Program-made: the position numbers and the translations under genes
Notes under the pieces: model-generated
Database searches by the model: none
Seen by the model: only the letters and a program-made list of their open reading frames with translations
Told to the model about the DNA's origin: nothing
Part shown: positions 8,655 through 16,694 of the stretch, piece after piece
Position numbering within the stretch: position 1 is the first letter of the stretch
Layout: every line of letters begins with the position of its first letter
From: an uncultured Rhodobacterales bacterium
GTDB taxonomy: Bacteria; Pseudomonadota; Alphaproteobacteria; Rhodobacterales; Rhodobacteraceae
NCBI GenBank assembly: GCA_937901055.1
Contig: CALCGO010000056.1
Coordinates: 1-24,765 of the forward strand
Length of the DNA stretch: 24,765 nucleotides
Direction: 5' to 3'

Positions 8655-9836
8655 CTATCCTTTCACCACCAACCCACTTGGGGTTGAACACAAGTTTTCT
8701 GCGCCAGTCTCTGTGATCAAAACGGGTTCGGTTATTTCAATTCCACCGTCGTCCAGCCAGAGCGCGGGCATGAAATGAAATGTCATTCCCGGCTCCAACA
8801 TTGTTCTGTCATCACGGCGCAGTGAATAGGTATGTTCGCCCCAATCCGGTGGGTAGGATAATCCAATCGAGTAGCCACATCGGCTGTCTTTCTCAAAGCC
8901 CAACCTATTCAACGTGGCGTTAAATGCGTTGGCGATATCTTCGGCGAAATTACCGGGTTTGGCCTGCGCCATTCCGGCCGCCACGGCTTCAAGCACTGCT
9001 GCTTCGGCTGCTCGGTACTTCGTGGGCGGTTCCCCGAAGAACAAAGTGCGTGATTGCGGCGCGTGATAACGGCGGTAGACACCCGCAATTTCGAAGAAAG
9101 TCGCCTCGCCCTTTTGCAAAGCGCTGTCGTCCCATGTCAAATGGGGTGCCGTGGCATCTTTGCCTGACGGGGCCAGCGGCACAATCGACGGGTAATCCCC
9201 CCAATGGCCATCGGCGCCCATAATGGCCGCGTGGCAAATATCCGCGATAAGCTCATTTTTCCTCATCCCCGGTTCTGCACGCTCCAAAATAGTGGTGTGC
9301 ATATTTTCGACGATCTTGGCCGCACGACGCATATATTCGATCTCGGCTTCGCTTTTGATCGCGCGTTGCCAGTTTACCAACACGTTCGCGTTAACCCATT
9401 TGGCATCGGGCAGCTCTTGCAAAAGTGAAAGATAGGCCGCTGCGGTGAAGTAATAGTTATCCATCTCCACCCCAATGCGCGAACCCGCCCAACCTTGCGC
9501 CTTAACAAGCCGAGCCAAATCTTCCATCGGGTGCTTTTCAGGGTTCTGCACAAAGGCGTCTTCGTAACCAAAGATATTACCATCGGCCATATAGACGGTA
9601 CGTTTAGCCCCTAGCGCATCCATCGCGCGCCCCCACCAAAGCGGCGCGCCGGAAGGGCCGACGATTACTGCCTGATGCACATAAAATGACCAACCGTCAT
9701 ATCCTGTCAGCCACGCCATGCTGGCAGGGTCGGTAACCAGCAACACATCACAACCCAACACCTCCATCGCCGTGCGTACCTTGGCGATCCGGGATTCATA
9801 TTCCAAAAGTGTGAATGGTAGGTTTGAAGTGTTCAT
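8655..9836 (-). CDS. doeA: DoeA/EutD, ectoine hydrolase (M24 fold)
   Basis: A protein of 393 aa with the creatinase/prolidase N-domain and the M24 pita-bread C-domain. DoeA opens the ectoine ring to N-acetyl-diaminobutyrate in the cytoplasm. Typical landmarks are DPASMAWLTGYDGWSFY, RAMDALGAKRTVYM and YSIGLSYPPDWGEHTYSL. The dinuclear-metal ligands of true M24 peptidases are not conserved: the usual Asp positions read FFEIAGVYRRYHAP and the Glu positions read FHFMPALW and GIEITEPV. This is a mark of the ectoine-hydrolase branch and separates it from the metal-type M24 protein at 17441-18580. First gene of the operon; GGAG lies 8 nt before the ATG at 9836. The upstream region is shared with the divergent regulator doeX. 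Confidence 0.92.
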   Translation of the reverse strand: MNTSNLPFTLLEYESRIAKVRTAMEVLGCDVLLVTDPASMAWLTGYDGWSFYVHQAVIVGPSGAPLWWGRAMDALGAKRTVYMADGNIFGYEDAFVQNPEKHPMEDLARLVKAQGWAGSRIGVEMDNYYFTAAAYLSLLQELPDAKWVNANVLVNWQRAIKSEAEIEYMRRAAKIVENMHTTILERAEPGMRKNELIADICHAAIMGADGHWGDYPSIVPLAPSGKDATAPHLTWDDSALQKGEATFFEIAGVYRRYHAPQSRTLFFGEPPTKYRAAEAAVLEAVAAGMAQAKPGNFAEDIANAFNATLNRLGFEKDSRCGYSIGLSYPPDWGEHTYSLRRDDRTMLEPGMTFHFMPALWLDDGGIEITEPVLITETGAENLCSTPSGLVVKG

Positions 9837-9959
9837 CTTGCGATCTCCGAGCCTTCGGTATTTTGGGCAAGCCTGCCGCTGTCAGCCTACATCGTATTCT
9901 TCAGTAAATCAGGTGGCTATGGCCAAGTTTCTACTGTATCAATTTGAAAGCCCGAAAAC

Positions 9960-9997
9960 ATGCAAGTATCAGACAATTTTGCATAAAAGATGCAAGT
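9960..9997. promoter_or_regulatory. Candidate DoeX operator: spaced ATGCAA half-sites
   Basis: In the doeA-doeX divergent region, ATGCAAGT occurs at 9960-9967 and again at 9990-9997, exactly 30 bp apart (about three helical turns). Between them, TTGCAT at 9979-9984 forms an inverted repeat with the second copy (5-nt spacer) and with the first. Phased half-sites of this sort suit an AsnC/Lrp octamer. The array ends about 20 bp before the doeX ATG, so autoregulation plus control of doeABD is plausible. No binding data; inferred from sequence only. Confidence 0.5.
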
Positions 9998-10017
9998 TTA
10001 TGGAAAGAACAGGTAAT

Positions 10018-10485
10018 ATGAGCACCTTAGACGCCTTAGACCGGAAAATCCTCCATGAGGTGCAACAAAATAACCAACTTACTTCGACCCGTCTATCCGA
10101 AATAATCGGTCTTTCGCCCACATCGATACAGCGACGCCTAAACAGGCTACGCAACGAAAAAGTCATCGAGGCCGACATCGCCGTTGTGTCAAGCGCTGCA
10201 CTCGGGCGTTCGCTGACAATGATGATCGCCGTCACGCTAGAACGCGAACGCTCGGACATTATTGATCATTTCAAGAAATCCGTGCAGCGTGAGCCTGTGG
10301 TGATGAGCGCTTACTACGTGACAGGTGACAATGATTTTATCCTTATCGTCAGCGCTAAAGATATGGAGGAATACGAAGCATTCACCCGTAACTTTCTCTA
10401 TGATAACTCCGACATCAAAGGCTTCAAAACCACCGTTGTCATGGACAGGATAAAAGCTTCGTTTTACATCCCGCCATGGGAATAG
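10018..10485 (+). CDS. doeX: DoeX, AsnC/Lrp-family regulator of ectoine catabolism
   Basis: A protein of 155 aa. The N-terminal winged helix-turn-helix (residues about 4-60: LDALDRKILHEVQQN, then LSEIIGLSPTSIQRRLNRLR) is followed by an Lrp/AsnC effector-binding RAM domain (about 65-150, including VVMSAYYVTGDNDFILIV). Such regulators sit beside doeAB in Halomonas and the eut genes in Roseobacter and respond to ectoine breakdown intermediates; that is the expected role here. I took the ATG at 10018 because the conserved fold begins there and AGG lies just upstream; an in-frame ATG at 10000 is possible. The frame stays open back to 9718, but that part is antisense to doeA. Confidence 0.88.
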   Translation: MSTLDALDRKILHEVQQNNQLTSTRLSEIIGLSPTSIQRRLNRLRNEKVIEADIAVVSSAALGRSLTMMIAVTLERERSDIIDHFKKSVQREPVVMSAYYVTGDNDFILIVSAKDMEEYEAFTRNFLYDNSDIKGFKTTVVMDRIKASFYIPPWE

Positions 10486-10532
10486 CGGGTTTGGTGCGTA
10501 TCAGCAGGAAGACATACTCAATCCGATTAAGA

Positions 10533-10552
10533 GGCATCCCGTAAGGAATGCC
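10533..10552. other. Hairpin downstream of doeX
   Basis: GGCATCCC-GTAA-GGAATGCC forms an 8-bp stem with one C/A mismatch and a four-base loop. No T-run follows on either strand. It may stabilise the doeX mRNA end or act with the next hairpin at 10584. Confidence 0.35.
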
Positions 10553-10583
10553 CCCAAAAGCGGATCTGGTTATGTGAGGTGCG

Positions 10584-10615
10584 GGATCGAACCTTTGGCC
10601 CGATCCGAAGTTTTT
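10584..10615 (+). terminator. Probable intrinsic terminator after doeX
   Basis: GGATCG (10584-10589) pairs perfectly with CGATCC (10601-10606), and TTTTT follows at 10611-10615 after GAAG. The stem is short and the loop is 11 nt, so strength is doubtful. It lies between the convergent doeX and creatinase genes. Confidence 0.5.
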
Positions 10616-10642
10616 GGTCTAACAGGTTCCTCTTGCCTTACT

Positions 10643-11851
10643 TCAGATAATATTGTGCTCCGGACCGTAAGGGAAACCGGTGATATTTACGGGGCCGTCA
10701 TCCTCGATAATGACGATGTCGTGCTCACGGTAACCCCCGGCACCGACTACGCCTTCAGGTATCGTCAGCATCGGCTCCATGGAGATCACCATTCCTGGTT
10801 CCAATACTGTGTGTATGTCCTCGCGCAACTCTAGGCCCGCTTCTCGGCCATAGTAATGCGATAACACACCGAAGCTATGGCCGTAGCCGAAACTGCGATA
10901 TTGCAGCAGATCGCGGCTCGCGAAAAACTGGTTTATCTCCGTGCAGATATCCGAACACATCGCACCCTCTTTGATGATCGACAGGCCAAGTTCGTGTGCT
11001 TCGACGTTTGCTTCCCAAATCTCCAGACTGCGTTTGTCGGGTTCGCCCAGCCATAAGGTGCGTTCCAAAGCGGTGTAATAACCGCTAATCATCGGGAACG
11101 TGTTGAGGCTGAGAATGTCCCCCATCTGAAGCTTTCGCGTGGTCACCGGATTGTGTGCTCCGTCGGTGTTCAACCCGCCCTGAAACCATACCCAACTGTC
11201 TCGAATCTCGGAATCGGGGAAAGATCGCGCGATTTCCAGTTCCATTGCGTCGCGGCCAGCCATGGCTACGTCTATTTCGCGCACACCTTCAGCAACGGCG
11301 GCAACCACCGCGGCCCCACCAACATCTGCAATGCGGGCGGATTCTTTGATCAACGCGATCTCCGCCTTCGATTTAATCATGCGCTGAGTCATGGTTGCGG
11401 GGCCAATGTCCACCACCTCAACTGTGCCAAGAAACTCCGAGAGCTTGTCGCGTTGCAATAGCGTCAGGTGATCCCCTTCAACACCCAACCGGCCAGCATT
11501 ACCAACTAGATCACGCACCGCGCGCCAATAATTATCGCGCTTCCAATCGGTATAAATGACATTGTCATGCGCCGATCGACGCCACGGTTGCCCGCCATCG
11601 ATATTGGCTGAAACTGTAGTGGAATTGTCCTGAGTCACTACGCAGGCGTAAGGTCGACCGAAGCTGCAATACAAAAAACCCGAGTAGTAGGCGATGTTTT
11701 GCATTGATGTCAGAAGGACCACGTCGATATCACGGGCGGCCATCTCGGCCCTAAGTTTGGCAAGCCGCGCGTCATATTCTGAAAGAGTGAAGGGCAACGG
11801 GGCTTTGTCGCCGTTATGCAGGACGAAAGTTTCTGGTCTTGGATGGGTCAT
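10643..11851 (-). CDS. Creatinase (creatine amidinohydrolase)
   Basis: A protein of 402 aa that should hydrolyse creatine to sarcosine and urea (EC 3.5.3.3). It closely follows Pseudomonas creatinase, as remembered, along its whole length: YCSFGRPYA, ANIDGGQPWRR, NTDGAHNPVTTRK, GYGHSFGVLSHYYGREAG, SMEPM and AGGYREHDI. The residues known to hold creatine are all in place: Phe64 and Arg66 (family Phe62/Arg64), the catalytic His233 (His232), Glu263, Arg336, Glu359 and His377. It is an M24-fold enzyme that needs no metal. It stands alone on the minus strand, divergent from the ABC importer genes across about 300 bp, and downstream of nothing else, so it probably has its own promoter. Sarcosine-using enzymes are not certain in the window, but two demethylase-type flavoproteins lie about 10 kb away. 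Confidence 0.93.
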   Translation of the reverse strand: MTHPRPETFVLHNGDKAPLPFTLSEYDARLAKLRAEMAARDIDVVLLTSMQNIAYYSGFLYCSFGRPYACVVTQDNSTTVSANIDGGQPWRRSAHDNVIYTDWKRDNYWRAVRDLVGNAGRLGVEGDHLTLLQRDKLSEFLGTVEVVDIGPATMTQRMIKSKAEIALIKESARIADVGGAAVVAAVAEGVREIDVAMAGRDAMELEIARSFPDSEIRDSWVWFQGGLNTDGAHNPVTTRKLQMGDILSLNTFPMISGYYTALERTLWLGEPDKRSLEIWEANVEAHELGLSIIKEGAMCSDICTEINQFFASRDLLQYRSFGYGHSFGVLSHYYGREAGLELREDIHTVLEPGMVISMEPMLTIPEGVVGAGGYREHDIVIIEDDGPVNITGFPYGPEHNII

Positions 11852-12154
11852 TTGTTGAACCTCGAAATAAGGCCCGGGCGTTCAGGACTTGAGCGGTTAC
11901 CCGCGAGCAAGGCATTGCCTTGGGCGACGCCATCGCCCGCGCTTAACTTGAAGATTAGACGTGAAGAATGCGTTAATCTAGCCTCGAAACGACCATATTT
12001 TGCAAATAGTCAAGCCATAAGGCGGTGTCGCTAACGGATTTATTACGCCGCACCCCATTGCCAAGAATCGATTTTCCCTGTTAGGTTCGGCATTCAGCGG
12101 CGAAGATCGCAGCGCGTTAGCGCATTGTTTTAACGGGGTTGGTTGGAGAGTTTA
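11852..12154. promoter_or_regulatory. Divergent control region between creatinase and ABC operon
   Basis: About 300 bp with no gene. It holds two hairpins on the creatinase side (11908-11938), CGCTAACG at 12029-12036 and its reverse complement CGTTAGCG at 12115-12122, the second inside GCGCGTTAGCGC (12112-12123). These could be operator halves for an unseen regulator shared by both transcription units. No sigma-70 promoter stands out clearly, and no known riboswitch class is recognised. Confidence 0.45.
11908..11938 (-). other. Two tandem hairpins in the creatinase leader region
   Basis: CAAGGCA-T-TGCCTTG (11908-11922) is a perfect interrupted palindrome with 7-bp arms. It shares one base with GGGCGA-CGCCA-TCGCCC (11922-11938), a perfect 6-bp stem with a 5-nt loop. 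Both lie 57-87 nt upstream of the creatinase ATG, so they could be leader RNA structures or DNA operators. The loops do not match the ACGR loops of guanidine-II riboswitches, and the glycine riboswitch core is absent. Confidence 0.4.
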
Positions 12155-13243
12155 TTGTCATTGGGTAATCCGGAAGATGTATTCGTGGCGTTTGACCACG
12201 TTCAAAAAAGTTACGACGGCGAAATTTTAGTCGTCAAAGATCTTAACCTTCAGATTGCAAAAGGCGAGTTTGTGACCATGCTTGGACCCTCGGGTTCCGG
12301 CAAGACCACTTGCCTCATGATGCTCGCAGGTTTCGAGGTTGCGACACACGGGGACATATTGCTGGGCGGTAAGCCCATCAACAATATCCCGCCGCACAAG
12401 CGCGGTATCGGCATGGTGTTTCAGAACTATGCCTTGTTCCCACATATGACGGTTGGGGAAAATTTAGCGTTCCCGCTTGAAGTTCGTAAGATGGGCAAGT
12501 CCGAGCGTGAAGCAAAAGTTAAACGTGCGTTGGAAATGGTTCAGATGGGTGATTTCGCCGGTCGGCGTCCAGCGCAATTATCTGGCGGCCAGCAACAACG
12601 TATCGCTCTGGCGCGCGCATTGGTGTTTGATGCGGAACTAGTGTTGATGGACGAACCGCTCGGTGCGCTCGATAAACAACTTCGCGAGCACATGCAGTAC
12701 GAGATCAAGCACATCCACGAACAATTGGGCATCACGGTCGTTTATGTGACCCACGATCAGTCCGAAGCGTTAACCATGTCTGACAGGGTTGCCGTGTTTG
12801 ATGACGGTGTTATTCAGCAACTTGCGCCACCTGACGACCTTTATGAGCGCCCCGAAAACGCATTCGTTGCGCAGTTTATCGGGGAAAACAACAAGCTTGA
12901 AGGCACAGTGAAAGGCATTGAAGGCGGCAACGTAATCGTTGACCTTGATGGCGGAATGACATCACGCGCCTTGGCTGTGAATTGTGGTGGTGTTGGCGAC
13001 CGCACCATGCTTTCCATTCGCCCCGAACGGGTATTTCTGGATGCTTCGGCACCAAATACCACGGAAGCGCTTGTTAAAGAGTTGATATATCTCGGCGATC
13101 ATATTCGTTGCCGGATGACAGTTTCGGGCCATGATGATTTCATCGTCAAGGTGCCGAATGCTTCGGGCCACAAGCATCTAGTGGTTGGCGAAAAAACCAT
13201 CGTTAGCTGGCAAACCGAAGACTGTCGGGCACTCGACGCGTAA
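12155..13243 (+). CDS. ABC importer ATPase, PotA/spermidine-putrescine type
   Basis: A protein of 362 aa, the ATP-hydrolysing subunit of the importer. It shows Walker A GPSGSGKT (44-51), Q-loop FQNYALFPH, signature LSGGQQQR (142-149), Walker B VLMDEP with D-loop ALD (about 163-172), the switch His in VTHDQSEA, and a C-terminal TOBE domain (about 285-355). I chose the TTG at 12155 because GGAGAG lies 5-10 nt before it; the frame is open to a TTG at 12143, which would overlap that site. First gene of a four-gene operon running ATPase, binding protein, permease, permease. Substrate is not readable from the ATPase. Confidence 0.9.
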   Translation: MSLGNPEDVFVAFDHVQKSYDGEILVVKDLNLQIAKGEFVTMLGPSGSGKTTCLMMLAGFEVATHGDILLGGKPINNIPPHKRGIGMVFQNYALFPHMTVGENLAFPLEVRKMGKSEREAKVKRALEMVQMGDFAGRRPAQLSGGQQQRIALARALVFDAELVLMDEPLGALDKQLREHMQYEIKHIHEQLGITVVYVTHDQSEALTMSDRVAVFDDGVIQQLAPPDDLYERPENAFVAQFIGENNKLEGTVKGIEGGNVIVDLDGGMTSRALAVNCGGVGDRTMLSIRPERVFLDASAPNTTEALVKELIYLGDHIRCRMTVSGHDDFIVKVPNASGHKHLVVGEKTIVSWQTEDCRALDA

Positions 13244-13252
13244 GAATTCGTG

Positions 13253-13274
13253 TTGCTGCGTCAACGCACAGCAA
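13253..13274 (+). other. Intercistronic hairpin between ATPase and binding-protein genes
   Basis: TTGCTG pairs with CAGCAA around an inner CG-TCAA-CG, giving a bulged stem-loop just after the ATPase stop. No T-run follows, so an mRNA processing or stabilising element is likelier than a terminator. Confidence 0.35.
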
Positions 13275-13341
13275 CCCTAATAGCCGTGTGAGCATACCCA
13301 TCGCGCGGCCTATCATAACGGGTAAATCAGGGAGAAGCTTA

Positions 13342-14418
13342 ATGAAGCTCAAAAATGTTCTTATCAGTGCAACCGCCCTTGTGGCTGTTGGCGCTGTTGC
13401 CGCTACTGCGGGTTCGATCACGGTCGTATCTTGGGGTGGCGCATATACGAAATCTCAGGTTGAGGCTTATCATAAGCCTTGGATTGAAATGACTGGCAAT
13501 CAGATCGTTTCCGAAGACTACAGCGGTGGTTTGGCAGAAGTTAAAGCGCAAGTAGAAGCCGGCAACGTAAGCTGGGATCTGATCGACGTTGAGCTTTCTG
13601 ACGCCGTTCGCGGTTGCGACGAAGGCTTGTTTGAAGAAATCGACCCGTCCATCCTGCCAGATGGCGCAGACGGTTCAGCGGCTGAGGATGACTTCCTCGA
13701 AGGTGCGATCAATGATTGTGCAGTTGCAAACATCGTTTGGTCGACAATCTTTGCTTACGACAGCTCCAAAACTTCGGGTGTTGACAGCATTGACGACCTC
13801 TTCAACGTCGAAGAGTTCCCTGGCAAGCGCGGTCTGCGTAAAAGCGCCAAGGCTAACCTAGAGATGGCTCTGATGGCTGACGGCGTTCCGGCGGCTGAAG
13901 TTTATGCGATGCTGGAAACAGACGAAGGCGTTGATCGCGCGTTCGCCAAGCTAGACACAATCAAAGACCACGTTGTTTGGTGGGAATCCGGTTCGCAGCC
14001 ACCGCAGCTTCTAGCTGATGGCGAAGTTGTAATGACCACTGCCTATAACGGCCGTATCTTCAACGCTGCTGTTGCCGAAGGCAAATCTTTCGAGGTTGTT
14101 TGGGATGGCCAGATCATGGACTTCGACCTTTGGGCTGTTCCAATGGGTGCGCCGAACAAAGATTTGGCGATGGAATTCATCGCGTATTCGACAGACACAC
14201 AGCGTCTAGCGGATCAGGCTTCATGGATTTCTTATGGTCCAGCGCGTAAGTCTTCCGGTGCTTTGGTTGGTCTTTATAGTGATGGTGTCACTGAAATGGC
14301 GCCACATATGCCGACTGCCGGTCCTAACCTTACGAACGCTTTGGTTAACGACTTCGAATACTGGGCTGACAACTCTGACGAGTTGAACGAGCGTTTCAAC
14401 GCTTGGTTGGCCAAATAA
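13342..14418 (+). CDS. Periplasmic solute-binding protein, PotD-like family 1
   Basis: A protein of 358 aa that captures the substrate in the periplasm. An N-terminal Sec signal is clear: MKLKN, a hydrophobic stretch (LISATALVAVGAVAATA) and probable cleavage near residue 23-24 before SITVVSWGGAY. The mature part has the PotD-type opening (VVSWGG, then GGLAEVKAQVEAGNVSWDLIDVE) and FPGKRGLRKS, followed by VVWWESGSQPPQLLADGEV. The ATG at 13342 has GGAGA 6 nt upstream and begins the signal peptide; the frame is open to GTG 13288, which would put 18 residues before it. Family members bind polyamines, opines and other amines, so a guanidino or betaine-like ligand such as creatine is reasonable by context but unproven. 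A hairpin after the stop may lower permease expression. Confidence 0.92.
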   Translation: MKLKNVLISATALVAVGAVAATAGSITVVSWGGAYTKSQVEAYHKPWIEMTGNQIVSEDYSGGLAEVKAQVEAGNVSWDLIDVELSDAVRGCDEGLFEEIDPSILPDGADGSAAEDDFLEGAINDCAVANIVWSTIFAYDSSKTSGVDSIDDLFNVEEFPGKRGLRKSAKANLEMALMADGVPAAEVYAMLETDEGVDRAFAKLDTIKDHVVWWESGSQPPQLLADGEVVMTTAYNGRIFNAAVAEGKSFEVVWDGQIMDFDLWAVPMGAPNKDLAMEFIAYSTDTQRLADQASWISYGPARKSSGALVGLYSDGVTEMAPHMPTAGPNLTNALVNDFEYWADNSDELNERFNAWLAK

Positions 14419-14425
14419 AACACCT

Positions 14426-14458
14426 ACGGGAGGGGCTTTGGTCCCTCTCGTTTCCTTT
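14426..14458 (+). terminator. Attenuator-like terminator after binding-protein gene
   Basis: ACGGGAGGG (14426-14434) pairs with CCCTCTCGT (14443-14451) over 9 bp with one G-T wobble and an 8-nt loop, followed by TTCCTTT. Placed between binding protein and first permease, it would give partial termination and an excess of binding protein, as in many importer operons. Confidence 0.65.
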
Positions 14459-14473
14459 ATCGAAAGAGTTATC

Positions 14474-15730
14474 ATGACCGACAGTACCGATGCAGGACCA
14501 GTTCTAGCCGCCGATGGCACGCCTTTGAAAAAGAAGCTCGCTCGAGCTCTTTTTGTAAGCCGTGCAAGGGCTTTTGGTTTGGTTTTGCCGCTATTGGCCT
14601 TCATTCTAGCTAGCTTCATCATCCCAATTATCGCGCTGATGTGGCAGGGTGTGAAGAACGACACGTATTCTTCCAACATGCCGGCATCGACCGAAATTCT
14701 GAAGGATTGGGACGGCGTTTCCGAACCGACAGAAGAAATGTTTGCAGCCCTCGTTCTTGATCTAATTCAGGCGCGCGCCGAAAAGTCCATAGGACGGGTA
14801 GCGACCCGCGTGAATCGCGAGGTTTCTGGAACGCGTTCGATGTTTACCAAAGCGGCCCGTAAGGCTGGTAAGCTGGAAGCGCCGTTTATGGCGGCCATGC
14901 TGGATATTGACGAAGATTGGGCCGGCATTGACGTGTGGGGGGCTATGAAAATATCTTCTCAAACGTATTCTCCGGCATTCTATGCCGCGGCTCTTGACGC
15001 AGAATATAAGGCTGACGGTTCGTTTGAACGGTTAGACAAAGAAGACAGAATTTACGTCTATCTGTTCATCAAAACCCTTTTGGTCAGCGCCGCTGTGACA
15101 ATCTCATGTTTATTGCTGGGTTATCCAGTTGCGTGGCTTTTGGCGAGTTTGCCTGTACGCCAATCAAACCTGTTGATGATTTTGGTGCTGCTGCCGTTCT
15201 GGACTTCGCTTCTGGTACGTACGACGGCATGGATCGCGATGCTGCAAAGCCACGGCGTGTTGAACAACATCTTCGTTTGGCTGGGAGTTACCAGTGATGA
15301 AAGCCGTTTTAGTCTGATCTACAACATGACAGGCACAATCATTGCGATGACGCATATTCTGCTGCCGTTTATGATTCTGCCGCTTTATTCGGTGATGAAA
15401 GGCATTCCACCGACCTATCTTCGGGCCGCTAAATCACTGGGCGCAACCAATTGGACGGCGTTCTGGCGCGTGTATTTTCCCGGAACCGTTCCGGGTATCG
15501 GTGCGGGCGGACTACTCGTGTTCATTCTGGCGATCGGTTACTACATCACACCAGCGTTGGTTGGTGGACAAGATGGTCAGCTGATCTCGAACTTCATCGC
15601 ATTCCACATGCAGAAATCCCTCAACTGGTCGCTGGCAGCGGCGTTGGGCGGCATACTGTTGGTGATCGTGCTGGCAATCTACTGGGTCTACGACAAGGTC
15701 GTGGGCATCGACAACATGAAGATGGGATAA
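14474..15730 (+). CDS. ABC importer permease 1, PotB type with large extra-membrane insert
   Basis: A protein of 418 aa, one of two membrane subunits. A first membrane segment (about 34-57) is followed by about 135 mostly hydrophilic residues (58-192) and then the usual five-helix permease core starting at about 196. The EAA loop that docks the ATPase is AAKSLGATNWTAFWRVYFPG (about 318-337). PotB-type permeases are usually near 280-300 aa; the excess is this insert, which should face the periplasm if the first segment is a normal in-to-out helix. Start: ATG 14474 after GAAAGAG; upstream in-frame GTG 14438 lies in the terminator. The next permease begins 4 nt after the stop. Confidence 0.9.
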   Translation: MTDSTDAGPVLAADGTPLKKKLARALFVSRARAFGLVLPLLAFILASFIIPIIALMWQGVKNDTYSSNMPASTEILKDWDGVSEPTEEMFAALVLDLIQARAEKSIGRVATRVNREVSGTRSMFTKAARKAGKLEAPFMAAMLDIDEDWAGIDVWGAMKISSQTYSPAFYAAALDAEYKADGSFERLDKEDRIYVYLFIKTLLVSAAVTISCLLLGYPVAWLLASLPVRQSNLLMILVLLPFWTSLLVRTTAWIAMLQSHGVLNNIFVWLGVTSDESRFSLIYNMTGTIIAMTHILLPFMILPLYSVMKGIPPTYLRAAKSLGATNWTAFWRVYFPGTVPGIGAGGLLVFILAIGYYITPALVGGQDGQLISNFIAFHMQKSLNWSLAAALGGILLVIVLAIYWVYDKVVGIDNMKMG

Positions 15731-15734
15731 TCGG

Positions 15735-16670
15735 ATGTCTGCACTTCCTCCATATGCTTCGCTTGGTCAACGTGTCTGGTATTACGCGTTCCGCGTGATT
15801 TGCGCGCTGATCTTCATATTCCTGATCACACCGGTCTTGATCATCGTACCTCTCAGCTTTAACGCTGAGCCGTATTTCACGTTCACGTCTGGTATGATGA
15901 GCCTCGATCCCGAAGCCTTCAGCTTGCGCTGGTACGCTGATATTTTGAACAACGGCATGGCCAACCCCAACGCAACCGAGGGCTGGTGGGCCGACATGTG
16001 GCAGAATGCTGTGTGGATACGGGCTACCAAAAACAGCTTTATTATTGGTTTCTGGGCGACGGCGCTTGCAACCAGTTTTGGTACGCTTGCCGCGATTGGC
16101 CTAAGTCGGTCTGAAATGCCCTATAAGGGCTTGATCATGTCTATCCTGATCTCGCCGATGATTGTACCATTGATCGTGACGGCTGCCGGCATGTTCTATT
16201 TCTACTCGAACGACTTCAATCCGTTTATCGAAGGCAAGCAGGCGTTGGCGGGCTCTAAAATGGGCATCATACTCGCCCATGCGGCGCTGGGTACGCCCTT
16301 CGTGATTATCACCGTGACCTCGACACTGGTCGGGTTTGACAACAGTTTGACACGTGCGGCGGCCAACATGGGGGCGGGACCCGTTCGGACGTTCTTCAAG
16401 GTTCAAATGCCGTTGATTTTGCCGGGCGTTATTTCTGGTGGACTGTTTGCGTTTATCACCTCGTTTGACGAGGTCGTAGCGGTGCTGTTCCTTGCTAGTC
16501 CCGAAGACAAAACCATTCCGCGTCAGATGTGGTCAGGTATTCGCGAGCAAATCAGCCCGACGATTTTGGCTGTTGCAACGATCCTCGTTATGATTTCGAT
16601 TGCATTGCTAACGGTGTTGGAACTGCTACGCCGCCGCTCGGAGCGGTTGCGTGGCTTAAGTCCGGGGTAA
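15735..16670 (+). CDS. ABC importer permease 2, PotC type
   Basis: A protein of 311 aa with about six membrane helices. A first helix near 18-40 (CALIFIFLITPVLIIVPLSF) is followed by a periplasmic loop with conserved FSLRWYADIL and the permease core from about residue 95. The EAA motif reads AAANMGAGPVRTFFKVQMPLI. It partners permease 1 and the ATPase. Translation is coupled by a 4-nt gap from the preceding stop. Its TAA stop lies inside a perfect hairpin shared with the convergent gene, marking the operon end. Confidence 0.92.
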   Translation: MSALPPYASLGQRVWYYAFRVICALIFIFLITPVLIIVPLSFNAEPYFTFTSGMMSLDPEAFSLRWYADILNNGMANPNATEGWWADMWQNAVWIRATKNSFIIGFWATALATSFGTLAAIGLSRSEMPYKGLIMSILISPMIVPLIVTAAGMFYFYSNDFNPFIEGKQALAGSKMGIILAHAALGTPFVIITVTSTLVGFDNSLTRAAANMGAGPVRTFFKVQMPLILPGVISGGLFAFITSFDEVVAVLFLASPEDKTIPRQMWSGIREQISPTILAVATILVMISIALLTVLELLRRRSERLRGLSPG

Positions 16671-16694
16671 AGTACGATAGTTTCGTACTTTACC
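16666..16694. terminator. Bidirectional terminator containing both convergent stop codons
   Basis: GGTAAAGTACGA (16666-16677) and TCGTACTTTACC (16683-16694) form a perfect 12-bp stem with a 5-nt loop (TAGTT). The TAA of permease 2 (16668-16670) and the TAA of the convergent racemase-fold gene (16690-16692) sit at mirror positions in the two arms. No long T-run is present on either side, but the placement and perfect symmetry argue for a transcription or mRNA-end function in both directions. Confidence 0.75.

Noticed and set aside
9718..10017. Upstream extension of the doeX frame by 100 codons
   Set aside because: The extra part is antisense to the doeA N-terminus and crosses the promoter region; the AsnC fold starts at 10018.
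11852..11940. Glycine or guanidine riboswitch in the creatinase leader
   Set aside because: The hairpins are real but the loops lack the ACGR of guanidine-II, and no conserved glycine-aptamer core is present.
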